Positions 1-11,266 of a stretch of 64,000 bases of DNA are shown one piece after another. The notes under the pieces were generated by a model, which saw only the letters and a list, made by a program, of their open reading frames with translations, had not been told where the DNA came from and did not search any database. Position 1 is the first letter of the stretch, and each line of letters begins with the position of its first letter. Made by a program: the position numbers and the translations under genes. The stretch is from Sipunculus nudus (Eukaryota > Annelida > Sipuncula > Golfingiida > Sipunculidae). The DNA lies in NCBI GenBank assembly GCA_026874595.1, contig CM049315.1, positions 8,180,664-8,244,663 of the forward strand, in the 5' to 3' direction.

Positions 1-136
1 ACATGCTGGTTTTGTGTGGTAATAAATATAAGCTTTATTATGAGTTGTTGGTGTTTAGCTTATGTATGATTTTGATAGTATCTAGAGACAAGGAAGAGGA
101 TTGATTTCATTCATTAAATTAACAAGGCCTACAGGC

Positions 137-760
137 CTAATGTGAACCTGTGCATTGGGAAATACACCAGGTATAATGCTTCAATGCTGGACCATGACTT
201 CTCATGTATATGAACAATGCAATTACTAAATATTTTGAATAAGAAACAATTACACAAACATCACTGCTGAAATTCTGGCATGGATGCACAAAACACAACT
301 CGGGACCCATGGGTCTCAACGCTCAGTTGAATTTGTCTATAAGGATATTTTTAAAGAAATATTTCAGAATGACAGTCCTGTGACCTTAACCAATGATCTT
401 GTAACCAAAAAATCGTAGAACTTAATATCCTTGGACTTGCAGCATTAGGATTATTGTAACAATCTTTTAAAAAGACCTTGACCTCTGACCAGATTACCTC
501 AAATTCTACAGGTTTCCTCACTTTGGGCAAGTAAGCCATGTGTGAACGTTGGAAAGTTCAGGATGAAAAGTTTGATTTACAGTGCATCCACAATCTTTTT
601 AAAGATGTGGCTTCTGTGACCTTCAACTTAGATCGCTGGACCCTGAAAATAAAAACAAGGGACCCATGGGTCACGGCGCTCAGCTGATCGTGATTGGACT
701 ATAAATGTTTCTCCACTGTGATACTATATCGAGTCGATAAAGCTTATGAATATCATGTAC
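137..760 (-). repeat. Dispersed AGGTCA-type repeat, reverse orientation
   Basis: Reverse-strand copies of the repeat family also found at 25790-27020 and 29890-31630. The family tail (GGGACCCATGGGTC followed by CGCTCAG) occurs at about 301-330 and again at 660-690. Between them are TGTGACCTT and AAGACCTTGACCTCTGACC motifs, the reverse complement of the AGGTCA clusters, and a GTGCATCCACAATCTTTTTAAAGATGT segment also seen in the intron-1 satellite. No protein-coding signal is supported. Confidence 0.6.
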
Positions 761-2467
761 ATGTTGGGCTATTATAAAGGAATGTAATGTAATATGTGAG
801 TAAATGATAAATGAAATTACCTAACTGATGGATTAATAGAGTCAAATAAAGTGGTTTATTTTTTATTTATTTAGGAGGGGTTGAAAATTGTGATATATTT
901 GAGCAAATATGAATGCAATGACAGCAGTAATAAGCAGTAGTAGAATGGTGATAAGGCTATTTGTTGAAGGATCTAAAGTGTATGGTAGTCTGCAAGCATT
1001 CAATTTGACAGATATGATGTTATGATTAACTATGCTGATGAAGTGATTTATGAATATGTGACTGTATGACACAATATCTCTTTAGTCTTGACAAGGTACA
1101 TTATTGTGATGCCCTTTATGTCTACATATTACACAATATTGAAATAATTTCTGGCATGTACATAGGTATCTATGGACGAATAGTTATACAAAATATTAAA
1201 GTATGAATATATCTGATTCATCTTGTTCTTGCTTACTGAGGCTGACTTTGGGATGGGGTTCGGAGAAGGGAAAAGTGAGGGCAGCACGAAGGTGGATGTA
1301 GAAATATTCTATTGTAATGTTTTTCATTTATATAAGAATATGAAAAGCTAAGAGGAAAGGGGCCCTCCTACTTGGTTATAGTAAAGTTCTAAATATATGA
1401 TTGCAAACTAATACTCTGACAAGACTGTCATGAAGAAAAACAGTAAAAGTTTTGAGATACTGTGTTGCATACGGAAATTTACAGATGGACAGGCAAGTGG
1501 ACAGAAATGACTGATACCTTTATGTCACTTTCAAGAGAATAATGCATTTAAGTTAATATATAATCCTATTTTTTTAAGCAGATCCACTTTTTCCATTAAG
1601 AAGTTTTTATCTGAATCATTTTTTTATTTACAGGTTTATAAATTTTTAATTAAAAAACCTGAAAATATAAGTTAAAAAATTAGAATTGTTGCAAAAGTTG
1701 CAATCATTATATATACAGAGTAAAAAACATTGGGTCATATTATGCATACACATATATTTTATTATTTTTAAATCATAAATGTTTAAACTGATTTTAAAAG
1801 AAAATAATGCCACAACATGGCATCTACAAGAATATTCCTTGAATCACTATTAAAAAGTTTTGCACATTGGAGTTTTCAGGACATGCTTAATTTTATTCAC
1901 CAAAATAAAATAAAAGTAAATTTGATAAAATAAAACATCTTTTCAAATAAAGTATACACACTGTTGGTTGAATGAGGGACAAACAATATCATTGTGCTAA
2001 TTACTATCCCAGTTTTAATTAATTACTGGAATTAATAGTCAATTTCACACCTGGTGAAGTTTTTACTCTTCTGAAGTAAGGAATTACTTATCTCATGAAC
2101 ATCCACACTTTCACAGCAATACACCACTTTGTGGACACAATTAAATGTACACTTTAATCATTGTAACCCTGGTGGTTCATTCATCTAGTTTATGCACCAG
2201 CTGGGGGGGGGGGGGGATGAGTGCAGGGCAGAGGGGAAGCCTGCTAGTAGTGGCCAAGCTGGGCCAAGGTAAGCTGCCTGGGGTGGGTTACATAATGCAA
2301 GTGAAGGCTGTACTACTAGGTGGGCTAGATGTAAACAACACTTTGTAGAGTATCAACTCTTATAGGTATTCTATATATTTTAATGTTATATTTTAGTGTT
2401 ATATTTTGCATGTATTCTATATAGTTTAATGTTATATTTTAGTGTAGTATTTAGTTGTAATTCATAA
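761..2467. other. Gene-free AT-rich stretch
   Basis: No gene is recognisable here. A stretch at about 1080-1200, including ATTTCTGGCATGTACATAGG, resembles segments near 9020-9120 and 10870-10975, so it is another fragment of the left-arm repeat family. A run of 13-14 G lies near 2203-2216. The short open frames have no recognisable protein content. Confidence 0.5.
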
Positions 2468-2950
2468 TGTCAGGACCAGTAGTTATTCAAACACATTGTA
2501 TAAGGTATATTACATCATTCGGGCATACTTAAACGCTGACACTAATGCGACATTGAAACGTACATTGTATATAGCCATAGACCCCATGCAGTTTACATAA
2601 CAATACTTCTAGTTACGTGTCATCCACAATCTGTTCACTCAGCTTGAGGTGACACAACACTCTAATTAAGATTACTTCCTATACCTTTAGTTACGTCCAC
2701 GCCTCCTCTAATTATCAAGGTACTGATGCCTTCTCAGTTGCTAATTGCAATCAGGGTAGCGGCCGGCTGGTAGAGAGCCGAGGCCGAGTCAGTTGAAGGT
2801 CAGACTGAGAGCCGTTCGGAAGTCTGGCTCATACTTGTCAACTTATTATTATCAAATACCATCGATGTTTATGCCTGTATCAAGTTATATTCTACAAATA
2901 AACGTTTTATATTTATTGGCTGCATCCTGACTTATCGGGGGACCTCTACA
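2468..2950 (+). repeat. Apparent 5' LTR
   Basis: Proposed from TGTCAGGACC at 2468 to ...CTCTACA at 2950, giving TG...CA termini just before a primer binding site. An AATAAA at 2897-2902 fits an R/U5 polyadenylation signal. The right edge is well supported by the adjacent binding site. The left edge is a guess, because no second LTR copy is in the window to align with. Confidence 0.45.
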
Positions 2951-2951
2951 C

Positions 2952-2964
2952 TGGCGAGCGTGCC
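2952..2964 (+). other. tRNA primer binding site
   Basis: TGGCGAGCGTGCC begins one base after the CA that would end the LTR. TGG pairs with the CCA end of a tRNA, as in other Ty3/gypsy elements. The primer tRNA species was not determined. Confidence 0.6.
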
Positions 2965-3098
2965 TAAAAGTGGACCTTTACCGCTGTGAGTACTAAGTTC
3001 ATCCGAAATCATAATCCTACAAGTAAGTGGTGAGAACTTTTATTTTGCCGGTAAACAGGAATGAAGGACAACAACAGGCGATTCAGGCCCAACCAGTA

Positions 3099-4186
3099 AT
3101 GATCCACTCAGAGCAAATGGCATTACTTCAAAATTGCATGCAAGCCCAAGCGGGCCAACATGCCATCAACCAAAGACGCTATCAGATAGAAGATTTAGTG
3201 AGAAGAACACGTACCTGTGATGCTTCCACATACACAGCCTTGAAACGCTGGCTTAAAGAGGTCGAGTACACCCAAAGCTACACAGCGGATAATACGGTGC
3301 TTATAGAGGTCGCCCTAAAAACATCCGACGGTGAACTTAGGGACGAACTAGAACAATTTCTGACAGAGTACGCCGCCGGGGCCCCAAACGGAGACCCAAT
3401 TCCGCGTAACCAAACACCTTGGGGACACTTAAAACAACATATTTCAAGGACATTCTTGCCTCCAAATGAGGAAGAAGAGCTACGAGAAAAATTGCACCGC
3501 ATGAAACAGGGCCCAGGCGAAACAGTCGCCCCCTTCAATCGCCGCTTCAAGTCCGCAGCAGAAGAGGCTTACCCAGCAGCCCTCAGGAATCTGGACCAGC
3601 AACGTGTGCTTCTCAAAGACTACACAGCGGCACTACACGATCTGCAGGTAGGACGCACTGTTGTCCATTCCGATCCGCAAACAGTTGAACAAGCCATGGT
3701 TAAAGCTGCTGAAATAGAGGTAGCCGAAAAACGATTAAACTCCCTAGTTACACAAACTGAAAGAATAGAGGAGCCTATGGACATTTCGGCAATTCACCCA
3801 AAACAAGCCCCCTTAAATGAAACTGACATCGCTAGAGTAATCGACCAGAGACTAGCTGCCCTGTCCATTTCGGCCGTTTCGCACGCACAGCCCCATCAAA
3901 ATTCAAAATTTCCCGCCCCAAACAATCCACAACGACAAACAAACCGTGGATCCAACACAAGACATACGAACCCCTAGCTTGGACAACAGACGGCCGACCA
4001 ATATGTTATGAATGTGGTAAGGAAAACCATTTAGGGAGACAATGCTTAGTACGACAGTCCAGACTCGCTAATGGAGGGACTTATGTACCCCGACAACCAA
4101 ACAGACAACCGACAGGTCATAGACGCCCTTTTGGCCCAGGTTTCACCCAAAGATTCCCCTCAACCTACTCTAACAATTTAAACTAG
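3099..4186 (+). pseudogene. Ty3/gypsy gag (capsid plus CCHC nucleocapsid), one internal frame break
   Basis: The structural protein of the retrotransposon. The main frame is open from 3027 to a TAG at 3975-3977; the first in-frame ATG is at 3099. The middle part (about 3420-3600) has the retrotransposon gag core, including the WGHLKQHI and LREKLHRMKQGPGE segments. The zinc knuckle (C-X2-C-X4-H-X4-C, 4004-4045) lies in the -1 frame relative to the capsid frame, so a single-base change separates them; the two frames overlap openly for many codons, so the exact position cannot be fixed. The knuckle frame ends at TAG 4184-4186, directly after the frameshift heptamer. I read the first break as damage or error and the second as functional design. 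Confidence 0.8.
4177..4183 (+). promoter_or_regulatory. -1 ribosomal frameshift heptamer TTTAAAC at gag/pol junction
   Basis: T TTA AAC fits the X XXY YYZ slippery rule in the frame of the zinc knuckle, with a TAG stop immediately after (4184-4186). A -1 slip here moves into the frame that carries the protease and reverse transcriptase. The heptamer, the zero-frame stop and the target frame all agree. A downstream stimulatory structure was not assessed. Confidence 0.75.
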
Positions 4187-5420
4187 AAATCGCCGCAGCC
4201 CTAGGTACAGTCAGGCCCCAGATCACACTAAACTGCAATGATATCACAATCAAGGCTTTAATTGACACTGGAGCATCTCGTACCCTGCTGCGGCGTGACC
4301 TCTTTGAGCGTATCTGTTCACAAACTGAGAGAATCCCTTTGCTTAAATCCACATCAATTTCACTCCAGTCCGTCACTGGTCAAAAACTTACAGTCATGGG
4401 AAAAACTGAAATTCATGTTGACCAGATAGGTCCGTTACAAGTGATCGTTATCACCAATATGTCGGATGAAATGATTATTGGGATTGATGCTTTAACCCAG
4501 GGAAAAGCCTCCCTTAACTTACATCATAAAAGCATGTCTTGGTTTACACACACGTGGCCTTTGATCTCTCATGCGTCACATGGTGTCGCTGGTTGTTCTG
4601 ATACACTCCCTGCGACGGGTTTCCCAGAAATCGATGATGTTATTATTGAATTTAAGAATGTTTTCTCCGGCCCTGGCGATCCTAATGGTTTTCATAAAGG
4701 TACGCCTATGAGAATCATAACCGATGGTCCCCCTATTTATCAGAGGGCATACCGCACACCACTGAAAAGACGAGATGTGATTTCTGACAAAATTGATGAA
4801 ATGTTGGCGGCAAACGTCATACGGCCCTCGTGTAGCCCGTGGGCTAGTCCAGTCACTTTAGTACCTAAGAAAGAACCAGGATCAGTCCGTTTTTGTGTGG
4901 ACTATAGGGCTTTAAATGGTGTCACGAGAAAAGATCGATACCCTTTACAACGTATTGACGAAATTTTTGACCTCCTGGGCCGTAGCGCTGTATTTACCAC
5001 ATTAGATTTGAAGAGCGGGTACCACCAACTTGCGATAGATCCCCGTGATACAGAAAAAAAAGGCTTTTATCTGTCACAGAGGCCAATTCGAATTCCTCAG
5101 AGTCCCGTTCGGACTTTGTAACGCGCCCAGTTTCTTCCAAAGGACAATGGAAACAATATTTCGCGACCTCATAGGGGTTTGTGTATTTGTGTATATAGAT
5201 GATATTGTCATTTATTGCCCGGATATGAAATCTCATGTGCAACATGTCCGTAGTGTTCTTAAACGGTTACAAGAGGCTAACCTGCGACTCAAACCATCCA
5301 AATGTGCTTTTGCACGTGAGAAAGTCAAATTACTGGGTTATATCATTAATGCATCCGGGGTCCACCCAGATCCAGACAAAACAGCTGCTATTCAAGCGAT
5401 GACCCCCCCCTACTAACCAA
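4183..5420 (+). pseudogene. Ty3/gypsy pol: aspartic protease and reverse transcriptase
   Basis: The frame entered by the -1 slip contains the retropepsin active site D-T-G-A (4264-4275) and a downstream IIGIDAL segment (about 4480) typical of the flap/C-terminal part. Reverse transcriptase follows: PSCSPWASPVTLV (about 4830), FCVDYRALN, LDLKSGYHQ, then, after a frame change in an A8 run near 5051, FEFLRVPFGLCNAPSFFQ and the catalytic Y-I-D-D (5192-5203). A second frame change falls in a C9 run near 5403, just before the LGMTNYYR connection segment. Catalytic residues are intact; only the reading frame is broken. Confidence 0.9.
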
Positions 5421-5429
5421 AAACAGTTA

Positions 5430-6100
5430 AGATCGTTTTTGGGCATGACCAATTACTACCGTAATTCAATTCCAGGTTATGCAGCAAAAGCAGCCCAATT
5501 CACTGATCTGCTAAAAAAGAAGTGTGCTTTTGTATGGCGTCCCAAGCACGATCTAGCTTACAGAGACCTCCAGAATGCCCTGGTGTCAACCCCTGTCTTA
5601 GCTTTCCCCCGCACAGATTTGCCCTACTCCTTGTATTCGGACGCCAGTGACGTAGCTATAGGAGCTGTGCTTACACAAACCCATGGAAATGGCCAACACA
5701 AGGTGATACAGTACTTTTCACAGCAACTAACAGACGTCCAACGATGCTGGTCCACAATTGAAAAGGAGGCATATGCTATAGTAAGCGCAGTGCAAAAACT
5801 CAGGCCCTATCTCCTGGGATCCGAGTTTACAATTTACACTGACCACAAACCTCTCCTCTCGTTATTTGATAAGAAACTCCTCAATGCAAAATTGGCTAGG
5901 TGGGCCCTTATCCTGTCAGAATATTCGGCTCCCATCCGATATTTTAAAGGATCAGATAACGTGTGTGCGGATTTTCTATCCAGGCCAACTGGCCAGCCCA
6001 TAGCAATAATCGATGTTGATCATGAGTGGGTAGACCCAAAAGCGTACCCCGACGACATCACATTCGAGCAACTACCTTGTCTGGCTGATCACCTCAATCT
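5430..6100 (+). pseudogene. Ty3/gypsy pol: RNase H domain
   Basis: One open frame (5439 onward) starts in the RT connection (MTNYYRNSIPGYA) and continues through RNase H. It shows the acidic YSDASDVAIGAVL segment (about 5630), IEKEAYAIV (about 5760), TDHKPLLSLF (about 5840) and the closing DFLSRPT (about 5970). The domain degrades the RNA strand of the RNA/DNA hybrid during reverse transcription. It is unbroken over this stretch and continues into the integrase. Confidence 0.88.
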
Positions 6101-6199
6101 AGAAGAGGTCGCCAAAGCGCAACAAGCAGAATTCCCTGACTTAATTTTGGCAGCATCTGACCCAAACCACTCTGAATATGTCCTTATTAATGACGTCTT

Positions 6200-7325
6200 G
6201 TATTCTATTAGGCGGCCCACTAGGGAGTCGGCCGAATATCCCCGTTTAGTACTCCCCAGCAAATATCGCGATTCTGTCATTAATAGGGCCCATAGAGAGG
6301 TCGGTCATATGGCTACTCTCAAAACCCTAAACCGCTTGCGTGAATCATATCTCTGGCCTGCTATGCGACAGGAAGTTCGGGCTATCTTGGCTCATTGTAC
6401 AGTTTGTATCGCCCACTCACGAAAAAGAGAAGAAACGCCTATGGGTACTATGCCACAGCCCATTTCCCCAATGCAGATGATTTCAATGGACTTAATTGGT
6501 CCTTTCACGAACTCCACACTGGGCAATAAGTATGTCCTAACAATAATTGACCATTTAAGTGGGTTTCGGAAGCTTACCCTCTGCAGTCTAAATCCAATGA
6601 GGCAGTCTGGAGGGCCTTTGCTAATCAGTTCATTCCCTCCCATGGGGTTCCCGAAGTAGTCCTAACAGACAATGGGACGGAGTTCTGTACAGGTGCCTTC
6701 ATGCAATACATGAAAGACCTCGGCATAGATCATAGGCGTTCAACTCCACAGCATCCCGCCTCCAATGGCCGCATTGAACGGTTTAACCGCTCCTTCAAAG
6801 AAATTCTAAATAAGTTAGTAAATAACAAACCAAACCAATGGGAAAACTATGTTGGAGACGTATTGTTTGCACACAGGGTGAGCGTTAGCAGTGTAACGGG
6901 CTATTCCCCGTTTTACTTGTTGTATGGAAGACAACCGAGACTGCCCCTTGGTCGCTTACTTCAAGCTGCAACCTCAATCTCCCCTTTTGGTAATAGACTG
7001 GACGACCTTTCAGAAGCGTTCTCCATAGCTAATGAAAACACCCGGTACGCTAGGGAAACTAACAGAGCAGCCATAAACAAACGGGCTAATGCAAAACAGA
7101 TACAAGTAGGGGACACAGTAGTTTTACTTGCTCCAGAGCCAATTACGTTTTCTTCTAAGTGGGACCCTCAATGGCAGGTCTTCAGAATTTCTGGGCTTAC
7201 ATGTCACTTGCGAAATCAGGTCACGGGTGAATTGAAAAAAGTACACAGAGACCATGTGAAATTAGTGGACCCTGACCTTGTCTGGGACGAACTTCCCCCG
7301 CACCCTAAGAGGGCACGCCTCAAAA
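6200..7325 (+). pseudogene. Ty3/gypsy pol: integrase, broken once and 3'-chimeric
   Basis: The N-terminal zinc domain has H-X3-H (near 6290-6310) and C-X2-C (near 6400). The catalytic core has D in SMDLIGPF (about 6490), D in LTDNGTEF (about 6668) and E in NGRIERFN (about 6777). A frame change lies near 6560-6570, between the first and second catalytic aspartates. The C-terminal part (about 7105-7260) resembles the post-catalytic DNA-binding module of Ty3/gypsy integrases. The last codons before the TGA at about 7363 (a run of T, D and R residues) come from a downstream GACGGACGGACGACGG repeat, not from the element, so the open frame ends as a chimera. Confidence 0.88.
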
Positions 7326-7690
7326 GACGGACAGACAGACGGACGACGGACAATGGACCATGACTATAGCTCAGAAGACTTATAGTCAGCTGAGCTAAAA
7401 AGATGAGTGGTTTTGATATTAGGCAGTCCTGAAGTGTAAAAATAGGTTTTTAATAAAAAATTGAGGTTTTTCTTTAATTTCTCAAAGGAACAAAGTCGCA
7501 AAGACCCAGTTTTCAGCTTGGTAGGAGATCTTGGGGACATCTAACATTATGCCGAATTTTGGATTCCTAGGTCTTATGGTTTCAAAACGTGCCACATCTA
7601 CGGACAGACGGACGGACGGACAGACGGACGGACGACGGACAATGGACCACGACTATAGCTCAGATGACTTATAGTCAGCTGAGCTAATTA
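7326..7690. repeat. About 285-bp dispersed repeat, copy 1
   Basis: A segment beginning GAGTGGTTTTGATATTAGGC at about 7404 and ending with a GACGGACGG tract and a partly palindromic tail (GACTATAGCTCAG...TTATAGTCAGCTGAGCT). It recurs at 10316-10505 (5' part) and 10993-11266 (nearly full). A tail fragment also sits at about 7326-7396, fused to the end of the retrotransposon integrase frame. No coding potential. Confidence 0.75.
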
Positions 7691-7884
7691 ACAATATTTG
7701 CATTTATTCCTTTTTTTCATTACATAATTTTTATCCAAGTTTCGGAATGTTACTATAAATTTACAGTATAACATACATGTGATTGTGAATATTTCAGTTG
7801 ATTCACATTTCTAAATTGCATCAACATTTATAGCTAATGTATCTAGTTTATAGTACCTGTCAACAGAATGGGATGGAGGGAGGA

Positions 7885-8018
7885 AATTAGGGAGAGAGAG
7901 AGAGACAGAGAGAGAGAGAAAGAAAGATGGAGAAAGAAAGAGAAAAAGCAGAGGAGAGAAAGAGAGAGAGAGAGAGAGAAAGACCTAGACTGCCAGAGAG
8001 AGAGAGAGAAAGAGAGGC
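7885..8018. repeat. (GA)n-rich simple repeat
   Basis: Purine-rich tract of GAGAGA and GAAAGAAA. The open frames across it on both strands (E/R-rich on +, S/L-rich on -) are repeat artefacts. Confidence 0.9.
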
Positions 8019-8128
8019 TCTCTGGTAATTACTGCCTGACCCAGCCTGACCCAGACACTCACAGTAGCAGTAGGTCAGACATGAAGGTGTTATGTAACTG
8101 CCCAGTACACTGCATTTATACTGATCTG

Positions 8129-9130
8129 ATGTAAACAATGAAGACATGGTACCTGGAAACTTGAATGGAGCTACAGTTTTTGATCAACTGGTTTCAAATT
8201 TCAGATTTTAACAGATGAAATGTTAATGTGTACATGCTGTGAAAATTAAATCTACAGCACTAACAGGAAAAATTTGAATATTTATATTTTTTAAAATGGT
8301 ATCATTTTAATTATTTATTTTTCATTTTTATGGTTGAAATGAAAAATACCCAATGGTGACTGCATGGTATCATTTGAAATACAATTTTGGCCATCCATGG
8401 AAGATCCATAAATGATCAGTAATTGCAAGGTAATCCCCTGTAACTCATTAACTATAAATTCCTTTTCCATTTATTTTTTTAAGTTCTTATCATAAACCAA
8501 GAATTAAAAAAAAAGTTTATTGTTATGTTTATGGCTTAAACAAATACTAGTGGAGGGGGTTGGACAGTTAGATCCAGTTGAAGCCACCCAAAAGCTGGCT
8601 GGCTGCAGAGTGCCTCGCTTCAAGCATGCATAATTGGCCTGAAAGGTCAATGTGGGGACATAAAAGAGGGGCTTCAGTACAGCCAAGGTGTGATATGGTC
8701 TCATAAAAACTTTCATAAAAGCTAGTTTTTGACCAATTCCTTTCATAACTTCAGAATTTAGAAGCTAAAATCCTTACATGTGCAAGATATGAAAATTAAA
8801 TCAACAGTGCTTACAGGGAAAAACATGCCATGGCCAAAGTTGGGCAAAATTTAAGGTACTGATTTTATATTTATGCTAATAACTTATAAAATTTGAAAAA
8901 TTCAGTACTAATTATGGGAATACAATTGAATCTTGATTAAATAATGTTATATCCCTGGCAAAAAATCTTTACCTTCAGCAATTTTCATGTTAAGAGAGTA
9001 AATATATTTCTTGATTTTTTACAAAGTGCATTACGTTTGGGCCTAGAACTTAAAACAATTACACATTACTGACATCATTTCTGGCATATGCATAGCGAAT
9101 GTATAGAAAAATATTTATCTAATACTTATA
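8129..9130. repeat. Degenerate dispersed repeat related to 10532-10985
   Basis: GATGTAAACAATG...GACATGG and CAGTTTTTGATCAACTGGTT occur both here (about 8129-8200) and at 10532-10600. The far ends also match (TTTTACAAAGTGCATTA near 9020 versus TTTTACAAAGTCCATTA near 10870). With copies 2 and 3 of the 285-bp repeat, this suggests larger composite repeat units across 7400-11270. No gene seen. Confidence 0.6.
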
Positions 9131-10315
9131 AAAGGAATTCAGTTCACGTTTGTTTGCACTGTTCCCTGCAACCGCGCTATGTACAATATTGTGCCGTACA
9201 TCATTTTAAAGGTTATTATCCCCGCAGTGACATAGGCGATATGAAAATAAATAATTTTTAATATACATATAATTTTGAGTGATTTTTCCGTTTTTTTACC
9301 AAGCACAGCCGAACTGCATTCGGCAATCACCGGAATGCGTGCATCGTGGTCGCTTGACCTCTAACACTAAGGACTTTTGTTCATATGAATAACGCTTGCT
9401 TTCAATGAGGGATTTGACCACGTGCGTGGTCAGTAAAAGAGAAAAACGCATGTTTCTCGCTTAATGAAATGGACAGTTCAACCTAGGAGGATTAATGACA
9501 AAACCTAATTCAAGGTCCCAATTTCAGGAACAGGCCTGGGGTGGGAAGGGGTGGAGTGGTGTCTGGGGTTTCAGGCCTCAAAATTTGTCTGATACGATGA
9601 AAAAAAAAAACATTGCGGCTATTGAAAATGAATACAAACCCTCTGCATGGAGTCCCCTTGGGTCCGCTTCTGTTACTTACGAGGTATGCATATTTCTGTT
9701 TCTTTCTTCAGGAACAGTTTCCTTGCAACGTACATTTAATAAATCTTTCATGTGTTCCTCACATCAACCTAATCTTTATACGTCCACCGATAGAATCCAG
9801 TCAAATATCATCGAAAACCTTAATGCCCCCGCGTCTCATTCCGGTTCGCAATGTTAACACCATGACTGGCCAGGTCATCAAGGTAAACATACCGGGGTAT
9901 AAATTTCTTGCCACGAGGACAAAACCACAAAATAAATGTTAAAAATATTGGAGCGACTGCATGATCACTCACGCACTGTCTCCACCAGATTATGAGTTTA
10001 TACGGACGGACGGTATTATGTTAAGGTTTCATGTAATTTAAAGTTAATACCAAAATTAAGATACAAGCAGCTGTACATAGAAACGTTTTCTGTTCACAGA
10101 AGTGTTGTTCCTCAGAGAGGTGCGTGAGTTATTCTGCAGTCATGCCAAAATGTTTATACATATCTTATTTAGACAGTTTCCTACTGAAAACTTATATTTT
10201 CTGTTAACTTTTAGAATAAAAAAAATGAGCCAACATTTCACATCTCAGTTAATAAATCTCCCCAAGCCCGGTATACCGGGTCTATCAGCTAGTAATAAAT
10301 ATGATCAAAGTCAGA
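9131..10315. other. No recognisable gene
   Basis: Two overlapping + frames (9495-9857 and 9613-9942, about 110-120 residues) are open but match nothing I recognise and lack convincing splice sites or domain features. A TGTGATCA/ACGTGCGTGG stretch near 9420 has no further support. Confidence 0.4.
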
Positions 10316-11266
10316 TCAGTGGTTTTGATATTAGGCAATCTTAAAGTGTAACAATGGGTTTTTAATGGAAAAATGAATTTTTTTCTTAATATCTCGAAAG
10401 AATGCAGTCCTAGTGACCAAACTTTTAGTATGGTAGAGGATTTGGGGGACATCTAACTGTATGCAAAATTTAAGGAACTTAGAGCTGAAGCTGGGGAGCT
10501 GAGCTCTAGTAAACTGCATAACACTAGCTTGATGTAAACAATATGTGACATGGTGCTTGAAAACTTGAATAAAATCTACAGTTTTTGATCAACTGGTTTC
10601 AAATTTTTTGTTTAAACAGTTGAAATGGTAACAAAAACATGCTTTGAAAATCAAATCCACAGCAGTTACAATAAAAAAACATGCCATGGTCAAACTTTGG
10701 CAAAATTTAAGGTACCAATTTTATATTTTGCTAATATTTAAAAAAAATTAACAGATTTTGATCTAATTTTTGGTATACAATCAAATTTTGATCATTTAAA
10801 GTAGTATTACTGAAAAAGTTCCTACCTTTAACACTTTTGGTCTCAAGTGACCAAATATCTTTCCTCATTTTTTTACAAAGTCCATTATGTTTGGGCCCAT
10901 AACTTTTTTAAATTAAATAATACTGCCTTAATTTCTGGCATGTACATAGGAACCATATAGAGGAATATTTATGGTAAAAATGAAGAAAACCAGATGAGTG
11001 GTTTTGATATTAGGCAGTCCTGAAGTGTGAAAATAGATTTCTAATAAAAAACTGAGGTTTTTCCTTAATATCTCGAAGGAACGAAGTCATATTGACCCAA
11101 TTTTTGGCATGGTAGGAGATTTTGGGGACATCTAACTGTATGCCGAATTTCAGATTCGTAGGTCCAATGGTGTCAAATGTGCCTGTCTTACGGACGGACA
11201 TCCGGACGGACGACGGACAATGGGCCACGACTATAGCTCAGATGACTTATAGTCAGCTGAACTAAT
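10316..11266. repeat. Dispersed repeat copies 2 and 3 with an intervening related segment
   Basis: Copy 2 (10316-10505) carries the GTGGTTTTGATATTAGGCA start but has lost the tail. The 10532-10985 segment matches 8129-9130. Copy 3 (10993-11266) is nearly full length and ends with the GGACGGACGACGGACAATGG tract and the palindromic tail. Confidence 0.75.

Larger units (their letters stand above)
2468..7325 (+). mobile_element. Ty3/gypsy LTR retrotransposon, 3'-truncated and frame-broken
   Basis: Domains run gag, CCHC knuckle, protease, reverse transcriptase, RNase H, integrase, which is the Ty3/gypsy order. An apparent 5' LTR (2468-2950) is followed by a primer binding site. There is no second LTR copy after the integrase: at about 7325 the sequence runs directly into an unrelated dispersed repeat, so the 3' end is missing. 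Coding is spread over several frames. One change is a canonical frameshift site; the others look like small indels, two of them in homopolymers (A8 near 5051, C9 near 5403) and one near 6560-6570. The breaks could be decay or base-calling errors in homopolymers. The copy cannot move by itself without a 3' LTR. Confidence 0.9.

Noticed and set aside
9495-9942. Two overlapping plus-strand frames of 110-120 codons
   Set aside because: No recognisable domain, no splice context; coding potential is no better than expected by chance in this composition.
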